From Kribbella monticola (GTDB taxonomy: Bacteria; Actinomycetota; Actinomycetes; Propionibacteriales; Kribbellaceae): DNA of 64,000 bases. Position 1 is the stretch's first letter. The number at the start of each line of letters is the position of its first letter. The notes beneath the pieces are model-generated. The model was not told the DNA's origin, searched no databases, and saw only the letters and a list, made by a program, of their open reading frames with translations. This document shows positions 8,881-16,981 of this stretch, in pieces. The DNA lies in the NCBI RefSeq assembly GCF_003261635.1, contig NZ_QFXK01000030.1, positions 434,001 through 498,000 of the forward strand. Direction: 5' to 3'. The translations under genes were made by a program, and so were the position numbers.

Positions 8881-9369
8881 TCAGAGTTGGACCAGGGCGT
8901 CGCAGACGATGGTCGCCCGCATCATCACGACCGCCGGGCCGCCGGCCTGGGCCGCGTCGAGCTCGAGCTTCGAGCACCACGCGTTCTCCAGCAGGCAGGC
9001 CAGGGTCGGGTCGCCGCCCTTGGTGAGGATGTCGAAGCTGGCCGGTAGTTTGGCCAGCGGATTGTTCATCCGGGCCAGCTGGTGCCAGCCGTAGAGCTGG
9101 GCGAACCCGTTGCGGTCCAGCCCGCGTTCGAGCACCAGCGTCGGTGCCTTGGCCCGGCCGAACTGCTTGGTGTGCACGTTGCCGTTCCGGCTGTTGTAGG
9201 AGTACTCCTGGAACTCGACCTCGGAGGTGAAGCCGGCCAGCTTGGAGAAGCCGACGCCGACGGTCCAGCCCTCGCACATCACCACGAACCGCGGCGCGCT
9301 GACCACCGGCGGCTCGAGCATCCGCGAGACCACGGCGACCGCGGTCGAGTCCCCTGCCGACGGCCTCAT
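8881..9369 (-). CDS. Tail tube protein (gp19-like)
   Basis: 162 residues starting MRPSAGDST at an ATG that overlaps the sheath stop by four bases (ATGA). A longer opening upstream lies inside the sheath gene and is rejected. Typical motifs are GWTVGVGFSKLAGFTSEVEF, EYSYNSRNGNVHTKQFGRAK, LYGWHQLARMNNP and ENAWCSKLELDAAQAG. This is the tube copy directly after the sheath, the position of the principal tube subunit. Confidence 0.92.
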   Translation of the reverse strand: MRPSAGDSTAVAVVSRMLEPPVVSAPRFVVMCEGWTVGVGFSKLAGFTSEVEFQEYSYNSRNGNVHTKQFGRAKAPTLVLERGLDRNGFAQLYGWHQLARMNNPLAKLPASFDILTKGGDPTLACLLENAWCSKLELDAAQAGGPAVVMMRATIVCDALVQL

Positions 9370-10898
9370 TCCTGCAACTCCTGCCCCTCGGCGAACTGCG
9401 ACAGCCGGAACACCACGAACTCCGCGGGCTTGACCGGGGCGACCCCGATGTCGACGGTGAGGATGCCCGCGTCGCGGTTCTCCGGCGGATTGTTCTCGGC
9501 GTCGCACTTGACGTAGTACGCCTCTTCCGGTGTCCGTCCGAACAACGCCCCGGTTCGCCAGACCCTGCGCAGGAACATGCTGATGATGCGTTCCGCGGAC
9601 GACCACAGGAACTCGTCGTTCGGCTCGAACACCACCCACTGGGTACCGCCCAGGATCGACTTCTCCAGATAGTTGAAGAGTCTGCGGACATTGAGATAGC
9701 GCCACTCGGGATCACTGGACAGCGTGCGCGCACCCCAGATCCGGATCCCCTGGCCGGGAAAGAACCGCAGGCAGTTGACCCCGATCGGGTTGAGCTGGTC
9801 GTGCTCGGCCCGGGTCAGCGACGACTGCAGTTCGAGCACACCCCGCAGTACTTCGTTCGCCGGCGCCTTGTGCACGCCACGGGTGGCGTCGTTGCGCGCC
9901 CAGACGCCGGCCACGTGCCCGCTCGGCGGGATGTGCACGGGCTTGCCGCTGAGCGGGTCGGGCACCTTGATCCAGGGCCAGTACAAGGTCGCGTACTTCG
10001 AGTCGTAGCCGGTCGTGACCTGTCGCCACTCCTTCACCTGTTGCGGGCGCAGACCTGGCGGCGGATCGAGGATGGCGACCCGGTCGGACATCAGTTCGCA
10101 GTGCCCGATCATCGCGAGCTGCACCGCCTTGACGCCGTCGAGGTCGAGCGTGCCCGCCTGGTATGCGGTCATCAGGTCGGGGACGCAGAGCATCGTGATG
10201 TCGTCGATCGCTTCGAGCCCGGAGAACCCGGTCCGCTCGTCGGCGTCGCCGACGTAGTCCTCGACCTTGGCCGGTCGGTGTTCGGGTGCCGGCCGATCGA
10301 GCACGACCTGTCCGCGCTCGGGGACGGCGAGCGCACCGCCCTTGACCTCTTCGGCGACCACCCATTTGGACTTCCTCAGCGCGGTGACCACGTTGGCGGG
10401 TCCGCGCCGGGTGGTGACGTTGTCGTACACCTCCTCGTCGGACCCCGACCGGACCACCAGCTTGAAGACGTCCTCGCCGGGCTCCGACGGCTCCTGCACC
10501 TCGACCGACAGCGGCTTGCCGTTGGCAGCCGCCCCGTCGAGAGCGCGGATCGCCAGCGGCTTGCCCTCGGCCCGGCTCGGCAGCTCGGTGCGGACCGCCG
10601 AGGATTCGAGCTCGGTGTGATCGGCTTGTCCCGGCCCACCCGCGACCCGTACGACGTACGCCGTACCGCCGCCGTTCAGGAAGTAGCCGTAGACCGCGTG
10701 GGGCAGGACGGCGCCGTCGACGAACTGGCCGAAGTTCTCCACGTACTGGGTCCAGTTCGTCACCAGCACCGGCTCGTTGAGCGGCCCTTTGGCGGCGAAC
10801 CCGACGAACGCGGCCACCGCCGTACCGACTCCCTCGATCGGCTTGGACCCGGAGGACACTTCCTCCACATAGACACCCGGGGACAGGTACGACGGCAT
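9366..10898 (-). CDS. Contractile sheath protein (gp18-like)
   Basis: 510 residues starting MPSYLSPGVYVEEVSSGSKP, the classic sheath N-terminus. A strong AGGAGG ribosome binding site precedes this ATG; the frame extends further upstream without family resemblance. The C-terminal tail-sheath domain shows WVVFEPNDEFLWSSAERIIS, FLRRVWRTGALFG and a closing VAPVKPAEFVVFRLSQF strand that would engage neighbouring subunits. Only one sheath gene is visible, against three in PVC. It is the first gene of the minus-strand operon, so the operon promoter should lie between 10899 and 11081. Confidence 0.95.
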   Translation of the reverse strand: MPSYLSPGVYVEEVSSGSKPIEGVGTAVAAFVGFAAKGPLNEPVLVTNWTQYVENFGQFVDGAVLPHAVYGYFLNGGGTAYVVRVAGGPGQADHTELESSAVRTELPSRAEGKPLAIRALDGAAANGKPLSVEVQEPSEPGEDVFKLVVRSGSDEEVYDNVTTRRGPANVVTALRKSKWVVAEEVKGGALAVPERGQVVLDRPAPEHRPAKVEDYVGDADERTGFSGLEAIDDITMLCVPDLMTAYQAGTLDLDGVKAVQLAMIGHCELMSDRVAILDPPPGLRPQQVKEWRQVTTGYDSKYATLYWPWIKVPDPLSGKPVHIPPSGHVAGVWARNDATRGVHKAPANEVLRGVLELQSSLTRAEHDQLNPIGVNCLRFFPGQGIRIWGARTLSSDPEWRYLNVRRLFNYLEKSILGGTQWVVFEPNDEFLWSSAERIISMFLRRVWRTGALFGRTPEEAYYVKCDAENNPPENRDAGILTVDIGVAPVKPAEFVVFRLSQFAEGQELQE

Positions 10899-11081
10899 CC
10901 TCGACCTCCTGGCTGAGCAGCTGTGCCGACGAATCGGCCTGCCGAAACTGTGCGTCGGCGAGGCGGTGCCGCACCACAAGAGCCGGTGCACGAACGGATG
11001 CCTCATCGGGCCAGCTGAGCGGCCCGGACCGTTGGCCCTCGGCTTCTTCTGCGAGGTCCTGGCGCGGCCGACAGTGGGGGC

Positions 11082-11741
11082 ATGCTGGACGACCTGGGTT
11101 CGAGCCTCGGCGCAGTACTGCGGGATCGGTTGCCGGCGGACACCATGTTCCGGTTCGATCCGCCGGAACAGTCGTGGTCGGGGTCAGAGGCAACAATCGG
11201 CCTGTTCCTGCACCGCGTGCTGGCGAACTCGTCGGACGGGTCGGCGGCCTTGTGGACCGAAGATCGGGATGCCACGGGCCGGGTTTCCCGGCGTACGTCG
11301 CCTGAGCGGCTCTACGACTTCTACTACCTGGTCACAGCGTGGGGCACTGGAGCCGATCAGGAGCTCGCACTGCTCGGCGGCGTACTGAGTGCTGTCGCGA
11401 ACGACGGACTGGTGCCCGTCACATGTCTGGCGGGCTCGCTCGCCGAGACGCGCAGCCCGGTCACGGTCACTGTCGGCGCGCCAACCGGCGTACCGGAGAT
11501 CTGGGCTGCGCTCGGTCTCCGCCCGCGAACCTGCCTCGATCTGGTGGTCACTGCGGCCGTGGCTCCGATCGCCCAGACCGAACTCGCTCCGCCACCGGAT
11601 GTCCTCGAGTTGGGCGTCGATCAGCGGCCTGGCTCCGCCGGGCTCGGCTCAGCGCGTGAACCTCACCCGGAGCCGCGGCGGCCGACCGCCCGGATCACCG
11701 AAGGAGGGCGTCGTGGCCAGTCCGGCAGCCAAGTTGGGTGA
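11082..11741 (+). CDS. DUF4255 / Pvc16-like tail terminator protein
   Basis: 219 residues. The first ~165 match the DUF4255 (Pvc16) pattern: LGSSLGAVLRDRLPADTMFR, LFLHRVLANSSDGSAAL, SPERLYDFYYLVTAWGTGAD, ELALLGGVLSAVANDG and the late PEIWAALGLRPRTCLDLVV. Pvc16-like proteins cap the tube and sheath. The C-terminus from ~185 is polar and low in structure. Transcribed divergently from the sheath operon; the end overlaps the PAAR gene by 29 bases. Confidence 0.88.
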   Translation: MLDDLGSSLGAVLRDRLPADTMFRFDPPEQSWSGSEATIGLFLHRVLANSSDGSAALWTEDRDATGRVSRRTSPERLYDFYYLVTAWGTGADQELALLGGVLSAVANDGLVPVTCLAGSLAETRSPVTVTVGAPTGVPEIWAALGLRPRTCLDLVVTAAVAPIAQTELAPPPDVLELGVDQRPGSAGLGSAREPHPEPRRPTARITEGGRRGQSGSQVG

Positions 11742-12105
11742 TCAGGTGATCGGCACCGATGTCCACATCGTCATGGTCCCGTCGTCGGGCGGGCCGGTGC
11801 CGACGCCGCGATCGATGCCCTTCAGCGGCCGGATCATGACCGGCTGCAGTAGCGACGTACTGATCGAGGGCAAGCCGGCCGCCGTGCACGGCAGCGCGGC
11901 CGTGAACCTGCCGCCGCACGTCCCGACCGGCGGCTACTTCCAGAAACCGCCGGACAACCGCGGCACCGTGATCGCGATCAACCCGCTCGTCCTGGTCAAC
12001 GGCAAACCGCTGGCCAAATCGGGCGACAAGGTGCTCAGCTGCAACGATCCAGCCCCGGCCCCCACCTGCACACTTGTTGCCTCCGGCCAGGTATTGGTTG
12101 GGTGA
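11713..12105 (+). CDS. PAAR-domain spike-tip protein
   Basis: 130 residues from a GTG at 11713 preceded by AAGGAGGG. Features of PAAR-like proteins are present: MASPAAKLGDQVIGTDVH (start Met for GTG), TGCSSDVLIEGKPAAVHG, then GTVIAINPLVLVNGKPLAKS with the closing SGDKVLSCND. It should sharpen the VgrG-like spike. It carries no toxin extension and is translationally coupled to the DUF4255 gene by overlap. Confidence 0.88.
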   Translation: MASPAAKLGDQVIGTDVHIVMVPSSGGPVPTPRSMPFSGRIMTGCSSDVLIEGKPAAVHGSAAVNLPPHVPTGGYFQKPPDNRGTVIAINPLVLVNGKPLAKSGDKVLSCNDPAPAPTCTLVASGQVLVG

Positions 12106-12116
12106 GTCGCGCCAAA

Positions 12117-12132
12117 TGTGACCCGAATCACA
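12117..12132. promoter_or_regulatory. CRP-type box, perfect palindrome
   Basis: TGTGA-CCCGAA-TCACA is a perfect match to the TGTGA-N6-TCACA core recognised by CRP/Cmr proteins, and the flanking AAA on the left also fits. It lies 117 bases before the LuxR-family start and 12 bases after the PAAR stop. Binding is inferred, not shown. Confidence 0.65.
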
Positions 12133-12170
12133 CCGAAGGAGTCACGGGCAACGCGTAACCAGATCGCTGA

Positions 12171-12194
12171 CAGGTCAGTTGATTGATTGACCTG
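12171..12194. promoter_or_regulatory. CAGGTCA-N10-TGACCTG palindrome
   Basis: Perfect seven-base arms with a ten-base AT-rich centre (GTTGATTGAT), ending 54 bases upstream of the LuxR-family ATG. The size and position suit a dimeric operator, possibly autoregulatory. No specific regulator is identifiable. Confidence 0.5.
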
Positions 12195-12248
12195 CCGCGT
12201 CTCGGGGGCGAGCCGGAGATCGGCTCCTTTGCATGGAGTGAGGCGCCT

Positions 12249-15008
12249 ATGAGCACTGGTACCGCTCACCGGCCCTCGCACGGCGACTTCGTCGGCCGCG
12301 GTCAGGAACTCGCCCGGCTCGCCGACCTGGCCACCAAGGTCCGAGCCGGCCAACACCAGACCGCGGTCATCCAGGGCGCGGCAGGAATCGGCAAGTCGAG
12401 CCTGGTCCGCCACTTCGTCAACGACCTGACCGACTTCGTGGTGCTGTCGGCCACCGGAGATCCGGCCGAATCGCAGCTTGAACTAGGGCTGATCGACCAG
12501 CTCCTGGCCCAGACCCCGGCCGACATCCGCGCCCGGACAGCCTCGCTCGGCCGCAGGACACCGGCCGGCGCCAATCCGCTGGCGATCGGCAGCCAGCTCC
12601 TCGAACTCCTCGGCGAGATCCAGCAGCGCTCACCGGTCGCGCTGGTGATCGACGACATCCAGTGGGCCGACCGTTCATCCCTGCAGGCGTTGCGGTTCCT
12701 GCTCCGGCGAATGTGGGTCGAGCAGTTCCTGGTCGTTCTGGTCACCAGGACCGGGACGGACCAGTCGACCGATACGGGACTCGAGCGGCTGGTCCGGGGC
12801 GTTCCCGCCGATCTGGAACTCGAACTGACCGGCCTCGATCTGGTCGACGTGAGTGATCTGGCTCGTACCATCGCGGGCCATCGGCTTCCGACCAGCGCCG
12901 CCCGTAGATACCACTCCTTCACCGGCGGACACCCGCTGCTGCTCCGCACGATGCTGACCGAGATCTCGTCACAGCCATCAGGTGTCGACTGGCGACTCGC
13001 CGTACCGCCTTCGGTCACAGCAGCGATCCGGCGCAGCTTCGAGAAGTTGCCCGAGGCGTCCAGATCGTTGCTGGAGGCCATGGCTGTGCTGGGCGGCCGG
13101 CCGTCGCTCGCCCAGGCAGCCACCGTCGCCGGCCTCGAGGCCGCCCAGCAAGCGCTCGGTCCCGCGATCGATGCAGGCTTGGCCAGTTGGTCACCGAGTG
13201 AGCCGACCTGCCCTGTCGCGATCACGCACGACCTGCAACGCGAGGCGATCTACTCCGCACTCTCGCCGCTTCGGCGCAGCCAGTTGCACCAGCGAGCCGC
13301 CACGACTGTCGAACCGTTCCTCGCTTGGCGGCACCGGGTTTCAGCCGTCAGTACTACGGACGCCGCGCTCGCCGCCCAGCTGGAGAAGGCAGCGGCCGAC
13401 GAAGCCGAGAATGGTGACCACGGCACCGCTGCCACCTTCCTGAGCTGGGCGGCCGAACTGGCGCCTTGGAGCCTGCAGAAAGAAAAACTCCAGCTGACCT
13501 CGATGATCCACCTGCTCTTCAGCTCGGACCGCGGCCGCGCGCGTCTCCTGCACGAGCGGGCGACGCGCTGCGCGCCGTCGGCCCTCCGCTCGCTCGCACT
13601 CGGTCTCTGCGAGCTGTACATCACCGGCGAACGCAGCAAGGCCGAGGCCAATCTCCTGCACGCCTTCGCGGCCGACGACTCCACCGAGTCCTGGGTCCGA
13701 GGATCCGCCGCTGCCGGTCTGACCGGCATCAGCGTTTGGCGCGGCGATGCCGACGACGCGCTGATGTACGCCGACCTGGCGCTCCGGGCATCCGGCGTAC
13801 CGGCTCCTTTGCGGGACTATGTCGGCTGCCTGCGCGGAGTCGCTCGTGGGCGCCGGGATGGTCTGCTGGCCGGGCTGGAGGAGTTCCGGCACCTGTCCGA
13901 GCATCCATCGGACATCTCCACTCACGACCTGGAAGCCCTGTCCTGCCGGGGATCGCTGCGAACCATGGTCGGCTTGATCGAGGAGGCGCGAGGAGACCTG
14001 CTCGAGGTGGTACGCCGGCAAGAGGCGGGCGCGCCGATGCTTTCCGGCGTCACTCCGCACTGTTACCTCGCCGCGGTGCAGTATCAACTCGGTGAGTGGG
14101 ATGCGTGTCAGCAGACGATGCGGCGGGCTGCCCTCCTCGCCGACGACGACCAGCCTGCGATGAACCAGGTGATCCGCTACTTCGTCGCATCCCTGGTCCC
14201 CGCTGCGCGCGGCGATTGGGACACCGCCGACGACCTCGTACGAGCCGCCACGACCGCCGCCCAGCAACTCGGCGGCCCCCAGGACATGAAGTACGCCGCG
14301 ATCGCCGCCGCCTCGCTCTGCCAGGCCCGCAACGACCCACGCGGCGCCCTCCGAGCCCTCAGCGCCGTCCCGGGTCTCCGCACCGCCACCGGCGCACCCG
14401 GCGGCACCCACGAATGGTGGAGCACCTGGTGGGGTCCCCTCCTCATCGACGTCCTCCAGCAAACCGGCCAACTAGTCGAGTCCGCCCGAGAACTGGCAGC
14501 CCTGCGCGAACGCGCCCACGGCAGCACCATCCTGGCCAGCACCGTCACCCGCCTCGCCGCCCAGCAAGCCGATGCTGAAGGCAACCAATCCCGCGCGGTC
14601 GCCATCGCCGAAGACCAACTCGCCACCGCCTCGGACTCCCGCCCCCGCCTCGCCGACGGCCAACTCCAGCACGCCCACGGCCGCCGCCTACTTGCCACCG
14701 GCAACATCTCCGCAGCAACCCGCTGGCTGACCACCGCCAACCACTGCTTCACCGCCCTAAGCGCAATCCCCTACCAGCTAAGGGCCGCCTCAGACCTGGC
14801 CGCCCTCACCAGCGAGCCCCACCCCCGCCCCCTCCCGCACCTGACCACCCGCGAACAACAAATCGTCGACCTGGTCCTCCGCAACTTCACCAACCGAGAA
14901 ATAGCCGCGACCCTCTTCGTCACCCAAAAAACAGTCGAATACCACCTCAGCAACATCTTCACCAAACTATCCATAAGATCCCGCCGCGACCTCCACCGCC
15001 TGATCTGA
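12249..15008 (+). CDS. LuxR-family ATP-binding regulator (MalT/LAL type)
   Basis: 919 residues from an ATG with GGAGTGAGG upstream; the frame is open for 22 further codons without a good site. Order of domains: AAA/NACHT-like ATPase with Walker A GAAGIGKSS (residues 43-51) and Walker B VALVIDDIQWAD (~130); a long helical middle of TPR-like segments; and a C-terminal LuxR helix-turn-helix (~860-919: LTTREQQIVDLVLRNFTNRE, TQKTVEYHLSNIF). Large LuxR regulators of this type act as signal-dependent activators. It sits between the CIS genes and the unknown RGDW-repeat module, so control of either is plausible but inferred. Confidence 0.9.
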   Translation: MSTGTAHRPSHGDFVGRGQELARLADLATKVRAGQHQTAVIQGAAGIGKSSLVRHFVNDLTDFVVLSATGDPAESQLELGLIDQLLAQTPADIRARTASLGRRTPAGANPLAIGSQLLELLGEIQQRSPVALVIDDIQWADRSSLQALRFLLRRMWVEQFLVVLVTRTGTDQSTDTGLERLVRGVPADLELELTGLDLVDVSDLARTIAGHRLPTSAARRYHSFTGGHPLLLRTMLTEISSQPSGVDWRLAVPPSVTAAIRRSFEKLPEASRSLLEAMAVLGGRPSLAQAATVAGLEAAQQALGPAIDAGLASWSPSEPTCPVAITHDLQREAIYSALSPLRRSQLHQRAATTVEPFLAWRHRVSAVSTTDAALAAQLEKAAADEAENGDHGTAATFLSWAAELAPWSLQKEKLQLTSMIHLLFSSDRGRARLLHERATRCAPSALRSLALGLCELYITGERSKAEANLLHAFAADDSTESWVRGSAAAGLTGISVWRGDADDALMYADLALRASGVPAPLRDYVGCLRGVARGRRDGLLAGLEEFRHLSEHPSDISTHDLEALSCRGSLRTMVGLIEEARGDLLEVVRRQEAGAPMLSGVTPHCYLAAVQYQLGEWDACQQTMRRAALLADDDQPAMNQVIRYFVASLVPAARGDWDTADDLVRAATTAAQQLGGPQDMKYAAIAAASLCQARNDPRGALRALSAVPGLRTATGAPGGTHEWWSTWWGPLLIDVLQQTGQLVESARELAALRERAHGSTILASTVTRLAAQQADAEGNQSRAVAIAEDQLATASDSRPRLADGQLQHAHGRRLLATGNISAATRWLTTANHCFTALSAIPYQLRAASDLAALTSEPHPRPLPHLTTREQQIVDLVLRNFTNREIAATLFVTQKTVEYHLSNIFTKLSIRSRRDLHRLI

Positions 15009-15015
15009 ACCGCTG

Positions 15016-15735
15016 CTAGGCCAGGTGTTCAGCGAGTTGCTCCCGCAGCACACTTCGCAACTGCTCTTCGGGAATCTCCCTGAGCTTTGGGTTCAGCTCC
15101 AACTGGGCGGCCAACGCCCGGTCGAGGAACTCGGCCATCCGAATCGCGGCCGCTTCCAGCGCCGGATCCAACTCCACCACCTCGGACCGAGCCTGAGGAT
15201 CGGTGTGGGATGTGTCGCCCGCCGGGACAGCTTCGATCGACACCGCCTCCTCGATCGGGGCAGCTTCTTCCGCCGCGTTGTTGGTCGTGGCGAAGTACGG
15301 CAGCAGTTCGTCCAGCCACTGAGCCAGCTGGTCCGGCGTGGATCGGACCCAGTCTGTCCACAGCTCGCTCAGCGCGGCCGGCAACCAGACCCACCAGTCC
15401 CCGCGGTCCCCGCTCACCTGCTCGAGCAGCCCCCGCTGGTCCTGCGTCACCCAGCCAAGATTCTCGACAGAGCCCTGGTCGGTGGCCGTCTCGCCCACTG
15501 CGAATTCCTGATCGGCGACCGACAACACCTCCTGATCAGGAACCGCCTCGAACGAAGGCAAGAGGTCGTCGAGCCACCGCACCAACTCGTCCGGGGTTGA
15601 CCGAACCCAGTCCGGCCAGGTCTCATCCATTGCTAACGGCAACCATTCCCGCCAGTCGCCGCGCTGGCCGGACAATCCCTCTAGCCGGTCCATCTGCTCG
15701 GACGACACCCACTCCAGCGCTTCGACTTCTTCCAT
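15016..15735 (-). CDS. Two-copy RGDW/WLP repeat protein, function unknown
   Basis: 239 acidic residues with no family I recognise. Two ~55-residue repeats at residues ~7-61 and ~93-147 share W(V/L)-x-x-x-Q...L, RGDWxxWLP, then W-x-DWVRSTPDxL and WLDxLLP. An acidic linker follows (150-190), then a helical tail (EAAAIRMAEFLDRALAAQLE). No signal peptide or membrane segment. The same repeat occurs four times in the protein at 16982-18280. The gene is last in a minus-strand pair with 15766-16770 (30-base gap) and ends eight bases from the LuxR stop. Trp-rich repeats may form a helical protein-binding scaffold. A cargo, chaperone or immunity role is speculation. Confidence 0.75.
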   Translation of the reverse strand: MEEVEALEWVSSEQMDRLEGLSGQRGDWREWLPLAMDETWPDWVRSTPDELVRWLDDLLPSFEAVPDQEVLSVADQEFAVGETATDQGSVENLGWVTQDQRGLLEQVSGDRGDWWVWLPAALSELWTDWVRSTPDQLAQWLDELLPYFATTNNAAEEAAPIEEAVSIEAVPAGDTSHTDPQARSEVVELDPALEAAAIRMAEFLDRALAAQLELNPKLREIPEEQLRSVLREQLAEHLA

Positions 15736-15765
15736 GGTCCATCCCTTCCGAACTTTGACCGCCGC

Positions 15766-16770
15766 CTATTCCTGCCCTGTCCCGGACTCGTTGCCAGAGC
15801 CACCGAGGCCGGCCGCTCCAGCAGCCGCGCCGCCGCGCGTCACCTTGTCCAACTGCTCCTGATAGCGGCGGTCGCGCTCGGACCGCACCTTCTCCCGATC
15901 TGCTTCCTTCAGTTCTTGGTACTCCGCCTCGTCGTGCGCCCGCGAGTCCTTCTGCAGATGTTCGGACTCCTTCATCATCTTCGGCGCCACCCGCTTGAGG
16001 CTCTCGTTGACGAGATTCTCGATCCCTCGCCGGACCGCCGGGTTCTCCCGCACAGCCTTCTGCAGTGCGTGATCGGCCGTCGTCCCGATCAGATGCTCGG
16101 CGAGCTTGCCCTCGGCCGGTGCCGCGCCGAATCCGAGTGGGTTCTCCCCCGACTCCGGGTGAAGTCCATGCAGAACCGGATTTGCGTCAGCCGCACCCAG
16201 GTGCTCCTTGCTCTGCCGCTCGGCTTCCGCCTTACCACGGGCTGCTGCGGTCAAGAACTGGATCGAATACTTGTCCTCTTCGCTGTTGTGCGCTTCGACA
16301 TACCCACCGGTCTCCGGATTCTGCACCAACTGCTGCGCTCCACCCGGATCCACCAACACCGGCATCACCGGCTTCTCGTAGTTGGACTTCTCCCCGGCCT
16401 GCACCCGTGCGTAAGCTTCCGCCAACCTCTTGGCCTCCTCGGCACGGGACGCCAGGTCCAAGAGCTTGGCCTGCTCTTCCGTACCGACGGTGTCGCCGCC
16501 GGCCTGTTGCACATCCTTCTTCAGCCCGCTGAACTCCGCCGTTCCGAGGATCGCCTTGACGCCATCCACTAAGAGGCTGATCAGATTGGGACCGTCGCTC
16601 GGAGAGGCCGGAGTGTCGTCGGAATCGCTGCCGCTGTAGTCCGGACCGACGTTGCGGCTGTACGTTCCCGCGTACGCGTCTCTGGACTCCTCGCTGCCAC
16701 CCTCCATGTGCGAGTTGTAGTACGCCTCCGCATCGACAACATCGGGCGGATCGGATTCGTTGGGTGTCAT
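15766..16770 (-). CDS. Acidic coiled-coil-rich protein of the RGDW module, function unknown
   Basis: 334 residues from MTPNESD (ATG at 16770, GGGAGGGG upstream; an adjacent in-frame GTG is possible). The first ~70 residues are polar and disordered. A short hydrophobic helix (LISLLVDGVKAIL) is followed by long charged helices (EEAKRLAEAYARVQAGEKSN; EYQELKEADREKVRSERDRR near the end). It closes with a Gly/Ala tail. No signal peptide, membrane segment or catalytic motif was recognised. It is upstream of the two-repeat RGDW protein on the same strand and divergent from the four-repeat protein. Confidence 0.7.
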   Translation of the reverse strand: MTPNESDPPDVVDAEAYYNSHMEGGSEESRDAYAGTYSRNVGPDYSGSDSDDTPASPSDGPNLISLLVDGVKAILGTAEFSGLKKDVQQAGGDTVGTEEQAKLLDLASRAEEAKRLAEAYARVQAGEKSNYEKPVMPVLVDPGGAQQLVQNPETGGYVEAHNSEEDKYSIQFLTAAARGKAEAERQSKEHLGAADANPVLHGLHPESGENPLGFGAAPAEGKLAEHLIGTTADHALQKAVRENPAVRRGIENLVNESLKRVAPKMMKESEHLQKDSRAHDEAEYQELKEADREKVRSERDRRYQEQLDKVTRGGAAAGAAGLGGSGNESGTGQE

Positions 16771-16835
16771 CACTGCCCCTCCCGGATCGGCACTTCTCTC
16801 AATCAACTCTTGGGCTTCGGCGGCCGGCCGTGGCT

Positions 16836-16916
16836 AAGCCACCGGACCGGAAATCGTGCAACCAGGGCCGACCTGATCGGGCAACGTGGGATGCACGGTC
16901 TCTGGGCCGGTGGCTT
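16836..16916. promoter_or_regulatory. Inverted repeat in the divergent intergenic region
   Basis: AAGCCACCGG (16836-16845) and CCGGTGGCTT (16907-16916) are perfect ten-base arms in the 211-base gap between two divergent genes of the RGDW module. The left arm also sits in a local GTGGCT-A-AGCCAC palindrome. It could be a shared operator. No convincing -10/-35 pair was identified. Confidence 0.35.
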
Positions 16917-16981
16917 CGGGGGGCGGTGGTTCGGCTGTCGATAGTGAGGGGTGCTGAATCCTGACCGAGAGGGAGCATCCC

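Noticed and set aside
9801..10916. 371-codon plus-strand frame over the sheath gene
   Set aside because: Antisense shadow; the minus-strand sheath is unmistakable.
1..12105. Prophage or type VI secretion system
   Set aside because: No capsid, portal, terminase, integrase or lysis genes, and no TssB/TssC/TssJLM; DUF4157, DUF4255 and the CIS tube protein mark an eCIS.
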